The notes: generated by a model from the sequence alone, not told the origin. 63,120 bases of DNA from Paralcaligenes ureilyticus (GCF_004346225.1 NZ_SMAJ01000002.1:427417-490536), one strand, 5' to 3'; shown: positions 1 through 9,186, counted from the first letter of the stretch. Numbers and translations: made by a program.

Positions 1-339
1 GGGCAGGCCGCGATGACGACGCACCGCATTGACCGCCGCCTTCAGAAAATAGGCATTGGACACTCCGGGGATTTCAATGGGGTACTGAAACGCCAGAAAC
101 AAACCGGCGCGCGCCCGCTCTTCGGCCGGCATCGCCAGCAAGTCTTGCCCATACCACTGCACCGAGCCGCTATCGACCCGGAAGCTGTCCCGCCCCGCCA
201 ACACTTGCGAGAGCGTGCTTTTACCCGCGCCATTGGGTCCCATGATGGCGTGAACTTCGCCGGGACGCACGACCAGATCAAGGCCGCGCAAAATAGTTTT
301 ACCTTCAACCGAGGCGTGCAGATCTTTAATATCCAGCAT
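1..339 (-). CDS. sufC: SufC, Fe-S assembly ATPase (N-terminal 113 residues, cut by window edge)
   Basis: SufC is the cytosolic ABC-type ATPase of the SufBCD scaffold that builds Fe-S clusters. Reading the minus strand from the ATG at 339 gives [20 protein letters not shown], then a Walker A motif GPNGAGKST (about residues 36-44) and the Q-loop stretch [11 protein letters not shown], both typical of SufC. The 3' part lies outside the window, so the signature and Walker B motifs cannot be seen. It begins 12 bp after the sufB stop, in the order regulator-sufB-sufC. The reading frame is intact as far as it goes; sufD and sufS would be expected beyond the edge. Confidence 0.95.
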   Translation of the reverse strand, partial: MLDIKDLHASVEGKTILRGLDLVVRPGEVHAIMGPNGAGKSTLSQVLAGRDSFRVDSGSVQWYGQDLLAMPAEERARAGLFLAFQYPIEIPGVSNAYFLKAAVNAVRRHRGLP

Positions 340-351
340 GTTTCTTTCTCC

Positions 352-1800
352 TTAACCTATGCTGCCTTCCAGGCTTACGCCGAGCAGCTTCTGCGCCTCG
401 ACTGCAAACTCCATGGGTAGTTCCTTGAATACTTCTTTACAGAAGCCGTTAACAATCATCGATACTGCATCTTCGGCCGACAAGCCGCGCTGCATGGCAT
501 AAAAAAGCTGGTCTTCGCCAATTCGCGAAGTGGTCGCTTCGTGCTCGACCTGAGCGCTGGGGTTGCGCACCTCGATCGTGGGAAACGTATGCGCCGCACA
601 GGTTTTCCCGATAAGCAGCGAGTCGCACTGGGTATAGTTGCGCGCGCCTTCGGCTTTGGGCGTCATGCGCACCAGGCCGCGAAACACATTGCTGCCATAC
701 CCGGCCGAAATCCCTTTGGACAAAATGGTGCTGCGGGTATTGCGGCCCATATGGATCATCTTGGTGCCGGTGTCGGCCTGTTGCCGATGATTGGCCAGCG
801 CGACCGAGTAGAACTCGCCCACCGAATCGTCGCCGCGCAGAATCACGCTGGGATACTTCCAGGTAATGGCCGAGCCGGTTTCAACCTGAGTCCAGGCAAT
901 ATGAGAACGCGGGCCGCGGCAATCGCCACGCTTGGTCACGAAGTTATAGATGCCGCCCTTGCCGTCCTTGTCGCCGGGGTACCAGTTTTGCACGGTGGAA
1001 TACTTGATGCGCGCATCATCGAGCGCCACCAGTTCGACCACCGCCGCATGCAGCTGATTTTCATCGCGCATGGGCGCCGTACAGCCTTCCAGATAGCTGA
1101 CCGACGCGCCTTCTTCGGCAATGATCAGGGTCCGTTCAAACTGGCCGGAATCTTTGGCATTGATACGGAAATAGGTCGATAGCTCCATGGGGCAGCGCAC
1201 CCCTTTGGGAATAAAGACAAATGAACCGTCGGTGAACACCGCTGAATTCAATGCGGCGTAAAAATTATCGCCCGGTGGAACCACGCTTCCCAGATACTTG
1301 CGCACCAGATCCGGATGGTTTTTGACAGCCTCGGAAAACGAACAGAAGATCACGCCGTGCTCGGCCAACTGCTTCTGAAATGTGGTGGCGACCGATACCG
1401 AATCAAATACGGCGTCAACCGCCACACCCGCCAAACGGGCGCGTTCATGCAAGGGCACGCCCAGCTTTTCGTAGGTGCGCAACAACTCGGGATCGACCTC
1501 ATCCAGGCTTTTTGGGCCGTCTTTTTTCTGTTTCGGAGCCGAGTAATAAATAATGTCCTGAAAATCGACCTTTGGATAGCTCACGTGAGCCCACTCGGGC
1601 AGGCTCATCGTGAGCCAATTCCGATACGCCGAAAGCCTCCATTCGAGCATGAATTCAGGCTCGCCCTTCTTGGCCGAGATCATGCGTATGGTGTCTTCCG
1701 ACAGACCCTTGGGCACGCTATCGGTTTCCAGTTCGGTCACGAAACCGGCCGCGTACTCACGATCAAGAAACGAGTCGATCTTGTCGGTAACGGTATTCAT
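352..1800 (-). CDS. sufB: SufB, Fe-S cluster scaffold protein
   Basis: 482 residues, the usual SufB length. SufB receives persulfide sulfur from SufE/SufS and assembles the nascent cluster together with SufC and SufD in the cytosol. The C-terminal beta-helix core is clear: [10 protein letters not shown] (Cys about 240), [28 protein letters not shown] and the late ARNYTQCDS. The ATG overlaps the stop of the upstream Rrf2 regulator by 4 bp (ATGA), so translation is probably coupled, and sufC follows after 12 bp. The long ORF on the opposite strand (541-1182) is a codon-bias shadow. Confidence 0.97.
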   Translation of the reverse strand: MNTVTDKIDSFLDREYAAGFVTELETDSVPKGLSEDTIRMISAKKGEPEFMLEWRLSAYRNWLTMSLPEWAHVSYPKVDFQDIIYYSAPKQKKDGPKSLDEVDPELLRTYEKLGVPLHERARLAGVAVDAVFDSVSVATTFQKQLAEHGVIFCSFSEAVKNHPDLVRKYLGSVVPPGDNFYAALNSAVFTDGSFVFIPKGVRCPMELSTYFRINAKDSGQFERTLIIAEEGASVSYLEGCTAPMRDENQLHAAVVELVALDDARIKYSTVQNWYPGDKDGKGGIYNFVTKRGDCRGPRSHIAWTQVETGSAITWKYPSVILRGDDSVGEFYSVALANHRQQADTGTKMIHMGRNTRSTILSKGISAGYGSNVFRGLVRMTPKAEGARNYTQCDSLLIGKTCAAHTFPTIEVRNPSAQVEHEATTSRIGEDQLFYAMQRGLSAEDAVSMIVNGFCKEVFKELPMEFAVEAQKLLGVSLEGSIG

Positions 1801-2294
1801 TTATGCAAACTCCATGTCGTAAGGGTAATATCCTTGCCGCCGGCTTGCGGCTTGATGACCGGGCGTTCGTGCATGGGATAGTCAAGAGGGATCGGGCGCA
1901 CCATATCGGCGATACTAATGTCTTCGAGGGTGCGCCGTACAATGGCGTTAATACGTTGCCAGTTCGAGCGGCCGTGGCAATTGGCCTCGAAACTGCAGGC
2001 GCCCGGCGTGGAACTGCACTCGGTCATGCCAAAGGGCTGGTCTTCCAGTGCATCGACTACCTGGGCGATGCTGATCTGGCTGGCGGGCCGCGCCAGGATA
2101 TAGCCGCCATGCGAGCCGCGGCTGCTTTTGACCAGGTCGCGGCGGCCCAGTGCCTTAAGCACTTTACTGACCGTGGGCTGGCCCAAGCCGATAACCGACG
2201 CAAGATCGGCCACGCTAAACAGCCGCTCAGGGCTGCTCGCCATGTGCGTGAGCACAAGGGTGCCATAATCGACGATTTTGCTGATGCGCAACAT
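1797..2294 (-). CDS. Rrf2-family SUF regulator (IscR/SufR-like)
   Basis: 165 residues with an N-terminal winged helix-turn-helix (residues about 1-65, with [20 protein letters not shown] as the recognition region). A cysteine cluster follows at about C93, C100 and C106 with H107. This matches the position of the [2Fe-2S] ligands of IscR, although the first spacing is six residues rather than five. Such proteins sense Fe-S status and control suf or isc genes. It is the first gene of the suf operon and overlaps sufB by 4 bp, so it should regulate its own operon. The IscR-like box over its promoter (2324-2348) supports autoregulation. Confidence 0.93.
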   Translation of the reverse strand: MLRISKIVDYGTLVLTHMASSPERLFSVADLASVIGLGQPTVSKVLKALGRRDLVKSSRGSHGGYILARPASQISIAQVVDALEDQPFGMTECSSTPGACSFEANCHGRSNWQRINAIVRRTLEDISIADMVRPIPLDYPMHERPVIKPQAGGKDITLTTWSLHK

Positions 2295-2323
2295 TCAAGG
2301 GCTCCAGAACCCGTTGGTTAAAC

Positions 2324-2355
2324 ATACAGTACTTGTTTAGTCCTATATGTGTCAA
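2324..2355 (-). promoter_or_regulatory. suf operon promoter with IscR type-1-like box
   Basis: On the minus strand TTGACA (2350-2355) is followed after 18 bp by TACTGT (2326-2331), a plausible sigma-70 promoter 32 bp before the regulator start. Overlaying spacer and -10 is a 25-bp partial dyad at 2324-2348. It reads ATA, three bases, GGACT-like core, A-rich centre, AGT, four bases, TAT on the minus strand. This matches most fixed positions of the E. coli IscR type-1 consensus (outer ATA/TAT and inner GACT/AGT). Binding there would block RNA polymerase. Confidence 0.65.
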
Positions 2356-2453
2356 GAATCACCCTAATGCGAAAAGGGCTAAATACATCGACGATGTTGC
2401 CGCGCAACAAAATCACCCGAATACGGCTTTATAGGCGGGTCAGCCAAACACAG

Positions 2454-4244
2454 CTACGAAAGAGCGTGCCCGGCCTGCTGCAAGCGCCACATTTGCGCGT
2501 AGCGCCCGCTTTCCTGTAACAAGCTCTGGTGCGAACCGCGCTCGATGACCCGGCCATGATCGAGCACGATAATTTCGTCCGCGTTGGCGATGGTCGACAG
2601 GCGGTGGGCAATGATCAGCGTCGTACGGTTTCTGGCGATCTGGTCAAGCTCCTTTTGTATGGCCCTTTCCGTGCGCGTATCCAACGCACTGGTCGCTTCA
2701 TCGAAAATCAGGATAGGTGGATTTTTCAACAAAGTGCGGGCAATCGCCACGCGCTGTTTTTCGCCGCCCGACAGTTTCAGTCCACGCTCGCCCACCTGCG
2801 TCTCGTAGCCGTCGGGCAGGCTCATGACAAAGTCATGGATGCTGGCTGCCTTGGCGGCCCCAATGATGTCATCTTGACTGGCGCCGGGGTTGCCGTAGGC
2901 AATGTTGTACAAAATACTGTCATTGAACAGCACCGTGTCCTGAGGCACGATCCCTATATGACGGCGCAGGCTGGCCTGGCTCAGATCGCGCGTATCGACG
3001 TCATTAATCTTTATGGCGCCGGCACCCACATCGTAAAAGCGGAACAACAGGCGGGACAATGTCGACTTCCCCGCTCCGGATGAGCCTACGACGGCCAGTG
3101 TTTTTCCGGCAGGAATGGTGAAACTCACGTCAAACAGAATCTGCCGCTTCGCCTCGTAGCCAAAATCGACGTGATCAAATGTAATGCTTGCCTGCGGCGT
3201 GTCGAGCGTCTGCGCATTGGGTCTGTCCGCCACCTCCTGGCCCTGATCTAGCAGGCTGAACATGCGCTCCATATCGGCCAGCGCATGCTTGATCTCGCGA
3301 TACACGAAACCCAGAAAATTCAAGGGCGCATAAAGCTGAGTGAGATAAGCCGAAACCAGCACGACATCGCCCACCGACATCGTTTTATTCACCACTCCGC
3401 GGGCCGATAGCCACAGCAGCAGAGTAATGCCAACGGTAATGATGGCCCCCTGCCCCATGTTCAGAAAGTTCAGTGAGACCTGATTCTTGACCGCCGAATC
3501 GACCCACTTGCCCAGATTGCGATCGTAGCGATCCAGCTCATAGCCCTCATTGCCAAAATACTTGACCGTTTCATAATTGATCAGGGCATCGATGGCGCGG
3601 CTGTTGGCTTTGCTGTCGAGCTCGTTCATGCTGCGCCGATACACCATGCGCCGTTCGGTGACCAATAACGTAAAAACAATATAGGCGGCGATCGTGCCCA
3701 GCGTCACCACTGCGAACCAGAAATCGTAGCGCCACAGCAAAATCGCCGTCACCATGCTGATTTCCAGCAAGGTTGGCAACACATTGAAGATGGTGAAATT
3801 GAGCAAAAAACCAATACCTTTGGTGCCGCGCTCAATGTCGCGGCTCAGGCCGCCCGTCTGACGCTGCATGTGAAAGCGCATCGACAAAGCAAACAGATGC
3901 TCGAACAATTTGGCCGCGATACGCCGGATCGACCCTTGGGTCACCCGTGCAAACAAGGCGTCGCGCAACTCGCCGAACACACTGCTGGCCAAACGTGCAA
4001 AGCCGTAACCCAATAACGCCGCGACAGGCAGGATAATCCGCGTGGCCGGCAGGCTCAGGGTATCGACCACCTCTTTCAAATAGATAGGCAAGATGACGCT
4101 GGCGATTTTCGCCGTGACCAAACAGGCCAATGCCAGCAACACCCGCCCCTTGAATTGCCAGATGTAGGGCAAAATCGATTTGATGGTCTTGATGTCGTTG
4201 CGGTTTTTGGGCGCAGGCCCGGTGTGGGTGAGTCTCATGCGCAA
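2454..4244 (-). CDS. Atm1/HMT-like ABC exporter (fused permease-ATPase)
   Basis: 596-residue half-transporter, expected to act as an inner-membrane homodimer. The N-terminal half has about six membrane helices (residues about 35-310). The ATPase half has Walker A GSSGAGKST (about 387-395), signature LSGGEKQR, Walker B ILIFDEATS and the switch region IIAHRLST. N-terminal region and length fit the ABCB7/Atm1/heavy-metal-tolerance group, which exports glutathione-linked sulfur or metal species; lipid-A exporters (MsbA) are a less likely alternative. It lies 159 bp upstream of the suf regulator on the same strand with its own gap. The start could also be the ATG two codons downstream. Confidence 0.85.
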   Translation of the reverse strand: MRMRLTHTGPAPKNRNDIKTIKSILPYIWQFKGRVLLALACLVTAKIASVILPIYLKEVVDTLSLPATRIILPVAALLGYGFARLASSVFGELRDALFARVTQGSIRRIAAKLFEHLFALSMRFHMQRQTGGLSRDIERGTKGIGFLLNFTIFNVLPTLLEISMVTAILLWRYDFWFAVVTLGTIAAYIVFTLLVTERRMVYRRSMNELDSKANSRAIDALINYETVKYFGNEGYELDRYDRNLGKWVDSAVKNQVSLNFLNMGQGAIITVGITLLLWLSARGVVNKTMSVGDVVLVSAYLTQLYAPLNFLGFVYREIKHALADMERMFSLLDQGQEVADRPNAQTLDTPQASITFDHVDFGYEAKRQILFDVSFTIPAGKTLAVVGSSGAGKSTLSRLLFRFYDVGAGAIKINDVDTRDLSQASLRRHIGIVPQDTVLFNDSILYNIAYGNPGASQDDIIGAAKAASIHDFVMSLPDGYETQVGERGLKLSGGEKQRVAIARTLLKNPPILIFDEATSALDTRTERAIQKELDQIARNRTTLIIAHRLSTIANADEIIVLDHGRVIERGSHQSLLQESGRYAQMWRLQQAGHALS

Positions 4245-4315
4245 ATGAACAGTAATTAATTGCCAGGCGGGGATTGTAGGTCCAGTTGCGGCCTGGTGCC
4301 TGGTATCTGCGACTT

Positions 4316-4383
4316 GGCACCCACAAGGGGTGCCACTACATTAACAGCGAGCACATTCTGTAGCGGCACCCCTTGTGGGTGCC
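4316..4383. repeat. REPIN-like inverted pair, both arms class B
   Basis: Two 25-nt units face each other (4316-4340 forward, 4359-4383 reverse) in the 291-bp gap between the ABC exporter and the sigma factor gene. Each has a 7-bp stem GGCACCC/GGGTGCC, loop ACAAG and tail ACTACA or GCTACA. Tails point inward. There is no T-tract, so this is not a canonical terminator. The rest of 4245-4535 shows no gene. Confidence 0.9.
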
Positions 4384-4535
4384 AAAATCCCGGCAAACAG
4401 AACGACGTCAACCAACCAGATCCGCTACTGTTCATATGGCAACGTTTTGTTACCTCCGTCACGTCGGGCGGAATTTTTACATCGGTCAACACCTAATACA
4501 ATAACGCCAGCCCGATAGGGAAATCCGGAGAATGT

Positions 4536-5072
4536 ATGCCCGTTTCACACTTCGATTACGAAGCCAAGCTTGCCGACTGTGCCCAAACCAATCACAAGGC
4601 GCTTCAGGATCTGTTCCACCAAGAGGCGCCGCACATGCTGGCGCTGGCCGTCAAGATGTTGTCGCAGCGCGACGATGCCGAAGACATCGTACGCGATTCG
4701 TTTGTGCTGATATGGAAAAACTCGGCCAGCTACGACCCCAAAATCGGATCCGCGAGAGCCTGGATGTACAGCATTATGCGCTATCGCATCCTGAACCGCC
4801 TGCGACAATCCGGACGGCCCGCGCCGGTCGACGCTGAATGGATAGACAACCTGCCCGACAGCGCCGTGGTCGATCCCGAAACGAGCACGCCCCGTAGTTT
4901 GGCACAGCGCCTGGCGGCGCTCGACGACACTCAGCGCCGCCCCATTCTGATGGCGTTCTACAACGGGTTTACCTACGATCAGATCGCGGCCCGCCTGGCC
5001 GTGCCCGCCGCGCAAATACGGGAGCAGGTACGTGCCGGCTTGAGCACCCTTGCACAGGGTGAGCCAGCATGA
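4536..5072 (+). CDS. ECF-type RNA polymerase sigma factor
   Basis: 178 residues with the two-domain ECF layout: sigma-2 region (about 22-90, including DAEDIVRDSFVLIWK and the GSARAWMYSIMRYRILNRLR helix) and sigma-4 region (about 118-172, FYNGFTYDQIAARLAVPAAQIREQVRA, a helix-turn-helix). It should redirect RNA polymerase when released by the anti-sigma factor encoded next, whose ATG overlaps its stop by 4 bp. That downstream partner looks RskA-like, so the pair resembles SigK/RskA-type systems. The inducing signal is not visible. An out-of-frame ATG lies 4 bp upstream; the start used here gives the family-like N-terminus MPVSHFDYEAKLADC. Confidence 0.92.
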   Translation: MPVSHFDYEAKLADCAQTNHKALQDLFHQEAPHMLALAVKMLSQRDDAEDIVRDSFVLIWKNSASYDPKIGSARAWMYSIMRYRILNRLRQSGRPAPVDAEWIDNLPDSAVVDPETSTPRSLAQRLAALDDTQRRPILMAFYNGFTYDQIAARLAVPAAQIREQVRAGLSTLAQGEPA

Positions 5073-5806
5073 GTATCGAGCAAGCCTCGCACGACAAGCT
5101 GCTGATCGCCGAATACACCCTGGGGCTGTTAAGTCTGCAGGAAGCCGCACAAGCACAAGCCTTGTTAGGCAATACACCGGACGCGGTCGTGGAAGCATTG
5201 AAATGGGAAGATCACTTTCTGGGCCTGGTCGATCAACTGCATCCCATCACACCGCCAGCCAACCTCATGCAGCATATACAAGACTCTTTGGGGCAGAAAA
5301 CCACGCCCGCTCGCGGCCCACGCCGCTGGCCGCACATCCTGAAGGAAATTATTGCCACGCCGTGGCGCAGCATCTGGTTATGGCGCGTGCTATGCGTGGC
5401 GCTGGCTCTGGCCGCCGTCACTTTCGCATTAAAGCCCAAGCTGTCCATCGTGCAGCTCGTACCGACACAGGCGGCTATTTTGCAGGCGCCCGGTCAAAGC
5501 TCAACGCCGGGGTGGGTCGGCACCTTCGACAAGCAACATAATCTGGTGCTAAAGCCGTTGGTGCAAACGGATGTGCCCGCCAGTTCTTCGGCGCAACTAT
5601 GGACGCACGCCACTGAAACCGCGCCCCCGCAATCGCTTGGCGTCATCGATCCCAATCAGACCGTGACAGTCCCCGCCGCCACGATTGGCCAGATCAATCC
5701 GGGGCAACTGTTTGAAATCACCCTGGAAGCCAAAGGAGGCGCGCCATCGGGCACGCCCGGAGGGCCGATTCTATTCATTGGCCGCCTGGTGGAAATCGGC
5801 CGGTAA
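5069..5806 (+). CDS. RskA-like membrane anti-sigma factor
   Basis: 245 residues: an N-terminal cytoplasmic segment (about 1-105) with the EYTLGLLSLQEAAQA motif typical of anti-sigma helices, one membrane helix (about 108-128, WLWRVLCVALALAAVTFAL), and a C-terminal periplasmic RskA domain ending PSGTPGGPILFIGRLVE. It should hold the ECF sigma factor at the membrane until a periplasmic signal arrives. The 4-bp overlap with the sigma gene indicates coupled, stoichiometric synthesis. No zinc-binding HxxxCxxC motif is visible, so it is not a ZAS-type anti-sigma. Confidence 0.9.
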   Translation: MSIEQASHDKLLIAEYTLGLLSLQEAAQAQALLGNTPDAVVEALKWEDHFLGLVDQLHPITPPANLMQHIQDSLGQKTTPARGPRRWPHILKEIIATPWRSIWLWRVLCVALALAAVTFALKPKLSIVQLVPTQAAILQAPGQSSTPGWVGTFDKQHNLVLKPLVQTDVPASSSAQLWTHATETAPPQSLGVIDPNQTVTVPAATIGQINPGQLFEITLEAKGGAPSGTPGGPILFIGRLVEIGR

Positions 5807-5848
5807 AACTCAAGGGGCTGCCATCAATACGATTCAGATTCTATCGAG

Positions 5849-6622
5849 TCAGACCACCAATTTGACGGCAACAAGCGTCAACGTGGTGACTAGAGTCAAA
5901 CGGACGAATCGTTCGGGCAGGCTGCGGGACAACCTGGCACCCAGCCAAATCCCCGGCACCGAGCCCAGCAGCAAGGCGCCAAGCAAATCCCAATGCACGT
6001 GCCCCAACCATAAATGGCCCACTGCGGCCAAAGCCGTCAGCGGCACCGCATAGGCGATATCGGTGCCGACAATCTCCGAAGGTTTAAGCGTGGGATGCAG
6101 TAAAAATATCAGCGTGGCCCCCACCGCCCCGGCACCAATCGACGAAACAGTGACCAGGGCCCCCAGAACGGCCCCGACAAAAATCGTCACCCACGCTTGA
6201 GTACGTCCCTTCAAGGGATACCCAGGGCGATGCTGCAAAAACGCCAGCAAGCGTGAGCGCAGGGCAATGGCCAGCACCGTCAGCAACACAGACACAGCAA
6301 TACTGATTTTTATAAACTGCAATAAAGCCTCGTTGGCCGAACCCACGTGGCGCAAGCACCACAAAGTCAGCAATGCCGCCGGCAGGCTGCCCAGGCACAA
6401 GCGCTTGACGATCGGCCAGCGCACCTGTCCATGCATCCCATGCGCCAACGTTCCGGCTCCTTTGGTGATGGCCGCGAAGGCCAGATCAGTGCCCACGGCC
6501 ACCGTTGGCGCATATCCAAAGACCAGAGTCAACAAAGGCGTCATGAGAGACCCTCCACCTACGCCCGTCAGACCTACCAGCAATCCGACCGCAAACCCGC
6601 TAATGATTTGATATTCGTTCAT
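5849..6622 (-). CDS. TSUP-family (TauE/SafE-like) anion exporter
   Basis: 257 residues, about eight membrane helices. Two homologous halves both carry the family glycine-rich motif: GLLVGLTGVGGGSLMTPLL at the N-terminus and LVTVSSIGAGAVGATLIFLL in the second half. Family members move sulfite, sulfoacetate or other organosulfur anions across the inner membrane; the substrate cannot be read from the sequence. It converges on the sigma/anti-sigma pair with a 42-bp gap and has no obvious partner gene. Confidence 0.88.
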   Translation of the reverse strand: MNEYQIISGFAVGLLVGLTGVGGGSLMTPLLTLVFGYAPTVAVGTDLAFAAITKGAGTLAHGMHGQVRWPIVKRLCLGSLPAALLTLWCLRHVGSANEALLQFIKISIAVSVLLTVLAIALRSRLLAFLQHRPGYPLKGRTQAWVTIFVGAVLGALVTVSSIGAGAVGATLIFLLHPTLKPSEIVGTDIAYAVPLTALAAVGHLWLGHVHWDLLGALLLGSVPGIWLGARLSRSLPERFVRLTLVTTLTLVAVKLVV

Positions 6623-6717
6623 CGAGTCATCGTAAAGAATCAGGACGCAAACCCAAACGATTTAAAAATTACTTATTTATGCCGCTTGCATGACTTGGGC
6701 TTCGCTGGGGGGATTTT

Positions 6718-6785
6718 GGCACCCACAAGGGGTGCCGCTACAAAACCAGTCGGAATGTTATGTAGCGCCACCCCTTGTGGGTGGC
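6718..6785. repeat. REPIN-like inverted pair, class B plus class C
   Basis: Forward unit 6718-6742 has stem GGCACCC/GGGTGCC. The reverse unit 6761-6785 has stem GCCACCC/GGGTGGC, a compensated change of the outer pairs. Loop ACAAG and tail GCTACA are kept in both. It fills the gap between the divergent TSUP and MarR genes, just upstream of the MarR operator. Confidence 0.9.
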
Positions 6786-6833
6786 ACCACCGATTCGGTA
6801 AACACCATCGAGCTGGCTTTCTCGCCATATAAG

Positions 6834-6851
6834 TAGTAACCTACGTTACTA
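6834..6851. promoter_or_regulatory. MarR-type operator (perfect dyad) upstream of marR gene
   Basis: TAGTAACCTACGTTACTA is a perfect 7+4+7 inverted repeat 65 bp before the MarR start. The same TAAC-N4-GTTA core recurs at 7451-7462, just before the efflux gene. Two like dyads flanking a MarR gene point to auto- and target-repression. Confidence 0.65.
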
Positions 6852-6916
6852 TAAATACGCCGTCTTCCAACAATGAATACGTCCTCTTTCCATAGCAAAC
6901 ACACCGTCTGCCAATA

Positions 6917-7432
6917 ATGAGCCCCCCCTCTTCCAACCCACCCTCGTCCTTCAATTCGTTCGAACAGGCCATGAGGGATTTGTCCCGGCGTCTGTCTTCG
7001 CGCGGGGTAATGCGCGAATCGGTTATCGCTCGACTGATCCAGCACGTTGCCTCGGCATTGAACGACTACATGGACGAGCCGTTCAAGGCACACGGTCTGA
7101 ACACGACGCTGTGGACCTCCATGGTCGTGATCTACGCCAGCCAGAACCATTGCCTCAAACCCTCCGAATTAAGCGTTTTCATGAATTCGTCGCGCACCAA
7201 CAGTACGCGGGTGGCGCGCGAGTTGCAGCGGCATGGGTTCGTCAACCGGGTCGCCGACGAGAACGACCGGCGCCAGCTGTTTCTGCAATTGACCCCTAAA
7301 GGCGTGACGTTTGTGGAAACATTCCTACCCACGCGGCGTGCCTACATCAAACACGCACTGGAAGAATTCACGGCTAAAGAGGTCGATGAGTTTGAGCGTT
7401 TGCTGCACAAGCTATTGCATAAGCTGGATTAA
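6917..7432 (+). CDS. MarR-family repressor, EmrR-like
   Basis: 171 residues with a MarR winged-helix core: LKPSELSVFMNSSRTNSTRVARELQRHGFVNRV (recognition helix and wing approach, about 85-117) and ADENDRRQLFLQLTPKG (the wing D-R-R motif). Long helices on both sides form the dimer interface. EmrR-type proteins bind hydrophobic drugs or phenolics and release the promoter. It lies 57 bp upstream of a DHA2 efflux gene on the same strand, with operator-like dyads before both genes. No membrane fusion protein (emrA) lies between them. Confidence 0.92.
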   Translation: MSPPSSNPPSSFNSFEQAMRDLSRRLSSRGVMRESVIARLIQHVASALNDYMDEPFKAHGLNTTLWTSMVVIYASQNHCLKPSELSVFMNSSRTNSTRVARELQRHGFVNRVADENDRRQLFLQLTPKGVTFVETFLPTRRAYIKHALEEFTAKEVDEFERLLHKLLHKLD

Positions 7433-7449
7433 ATTTTTTTGCCCAGGTA

Positions 7450-7463
7450 ATAACGGACGTTAT
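7450..7463. promoter_or_regulatory. second MarR-type operator, before the efflux gene
   Basis: ATAACGGACGTTAT is a perfect 5+4+5 dyad in the 57-bp gap between the regulator and the MFS gene. It shares the TAAC-N4-GTTA core with the site at 6834-6851. It could repress an internal promoter for the pump. Confidence 0.55.
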
Positions 7464-7489
7464 CACTTTGATGCCATGCAGAACCTACT

Positions 7490-9049
7490 GTGATCGATAA
7501 CTCGCAAGACGCCCCTGAGCCGCATCGGGCCATGATCACGATATCGATCATGCTTGCCACGATCATGCAAACGCTGGACAGCACGATCGCCAATGTGGCA
7601 TTACCGCATATGGCCGGCGGCCTATCGGCATCGCAGGATCAAATCACCTGGGTGCTGACGTCTTATATCGTCGCGGCCGCCATCACCACACCGGTTACCG
7701 GCTGGCTGGCCGGCCGCTACGGCCGCAAAACGATTTTCCTGATTTCGATTGCCGGCTTTACCGCCAGCTCGCTGCTGTGCGGCATGTCCGGAAACCTATT
7801 CGAAATGGTTTGCGCCCGCTTGCTGCAAGGCGTATTCGGTGCCGCACTGGTGCCATTGTCTCAATCCGTGATGCTGGACATCAATCCTCCCGAACGCCAT
7901 GCCCGCGCCATGGCGGTATGGGGCATGGGCGTCATGCTGGGCCCCATACTGGGGCCGACAATGGGAGGCTGGCTAACGGACAACATGTCATGGCGCTGGG
8001 TATTTTTGATCAATTTGCCGGTGGGAATTTTGTCGTTCCTCGGCGTTTATTTCTACATCCGCAACTCCGCCACAAAAATCCTGAAACGTTTCGACTGGTT
8101 CGGCTTCTCGATGCTGGCCCTGGCCATCGGCCTATTGCAATTGCTGCTGGATCGCGGCGAGCAGCAGGACTGGTTCGGCTCGATAGAAATCCGTCTCGAA
8201 GCGATAGGCGCCGTTATCGCCTTTGTCTATTTCTTGCTGCACACGGCCACCGATAGCGGCGATACGTTTTTCAACACCAAACTGCTGAAAGACCGCAATT
8301 TCGTTACCGGCCTGGCATTCTATTTTCTGCTCGGCCTGCTGCTGTATGCAACGCGTGCGCTGCTGCCTCCCCTGCTGCAGAATCTGATGGACTACCCAGT
8401 CACCACGACCGGACTGGTGACCGCGCCCAGCGGCCTGGGCACGATGATTGCGATGTTGATGGCAGGGCGCATGGTGGGCCGCATGGACAGCCGTCTGATA
8501 CTGGCGCTGGGATTTGGGCTGACCGCGGTTTCGCTTTGGCAAATGTCGGAATATGCCCCGCAAGTTGCCCAATGGAACATCATATGGCCGGGATTCATAC
8601 AAGGCATGGGTATCGGGTTCACTTCCGTGCCGCTGACCACCATGACGTTCTCTACACTGGACAGGCATCTGAGGTCCGAAGGCACCGCCATCTACAGCCT
8701 GTCGCGCAACATAGGCAGCAGTATCGGCATCTCGGTCATGCAGACGCTGCTGGTCCGCAACACAGCGACCATGCATAGTTCGCTGGCCGAGCATATTACC
8801 CCCGGCGCGTTGGCGACGGGGCACTACGCGTTCGCGAACACCTTCGATTTAAGCACCACTACCGGCATGGCCGCCCTGAATTCGATATTACAGAACCAGG
8901 CCTCGTTTATCGCGTATATGGATGATTTCCGGCTGATGTTCTGGATGACCCTGCTGTCCATTCCCTGCCTGTGGCTGATGCGGGAAAAAAAAGCAGAAAA
9001 TCCGGTATCGGCTGAGGACAAGGACGTCGTGATTGCGGCGGCGGAATAG
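7490..9049 (+). CDS. DHA2-family (EmrB-like) MFS multidrug efflux permease
   Basis: 519 residues, about 14 membrane helices. Motif C appears as GVMLGPILGPTMGGWLTD (about residues 144-161) and the first-helix motif as MQTLDSTIANVALPHMAGGL, both diagnostic of EmrB/QacA-type H+-coupled antiporters. The start is a GTG at 7490; an in-frame ATG at 7532 would shorten the cytosolic N-terminus. Neighbouring MarR gene and operators suggest induction by toxic hydrophobic compounds. EmrB normally works with EmrA and an outer-membrane channel; neither is encoded here. Confidence 0.93.
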   Translation: MIDNSQDAPEPHRAMITISIMLATIMQTLDSTIANVALPHMAGGLSASQDQITWVLTSYIVAAAITTPVTGWLAGRYGRKTIFLISIAGFTASSLLCGMSGNLFEMVCARLLQGVFGAALVPLSQSVMLDINPPERHARAMAVWGMGVMLGPILGPTMGGWLTDNMSWRWVFLINLPVGILSFLGVYFYIRNSATKILKRFDWFGFSMLALAIGLLQLLLDRGEQQDWFGSIEIRLEAIGAVIAFVYFLLHTATDSGDTFFNTKLLKDRNFVTGLAFYFLLGLLLYATRALLPPLLQNLMDYPVTTTGLVTAPSGLGTMIAMLMAGRMVGRMDSRLILALGFGLTAVSLWQMSEYAPQVAQWNIIWPGFIQGMGIGFTSVPLTTMTFSTLDRHLRSEGTAIYSLSRNIGSSIGISVMQTLLVRNTATMHSSLAEHITPGALATGHYAFANTFDLSTTTGMAALNSILQNQASFIAYMDDFRLMFWMTLLSIPCLWLMREKKAENPVSAEDKDVVIAAAE

Positions 9050-9094
9050 GCATGGGCTGTTTTGATTGGCCTAGTCATTGCGCGGCGCTGATTT

Positions 9095-9179
9095 GGCACC
9101 CACAAGGGGTGCCGCTACATGAGCGACGGGTAGGTTTTGTAGTTAGGTAGGTTTTGTAGCGGCAGCCCTTGTGGCTGCC
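9095..9179. repeat. REPIN-like pair, class B plus class A
   Basis: Forward class B unit 9095-9119 (GGCACCC/GGGTGCC) and reverse class A unit 9155-9179 (GGCAGCC/GGCTGCC). The longer spacer contains a short duplication (GTAGGTTTTGTAG twice). It lies between the convergent efflux and MerR genes. Confidence 0.88.
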
Positions 9180-9186
9180 ATGCCAA

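Noticed and set aside
541-1182. 213-residue plus-strand ORF opposite sufB
   Set aside because: Lies wholly inside sufB in antisense, with no recognisable domain; a codon-bias shadow.
4316-4383. REP pairs as intrinsic terminators
   Set aside because: The hairpins lack a T-tract and also occur in promoter regions; some termination effect is possible but is not shown.
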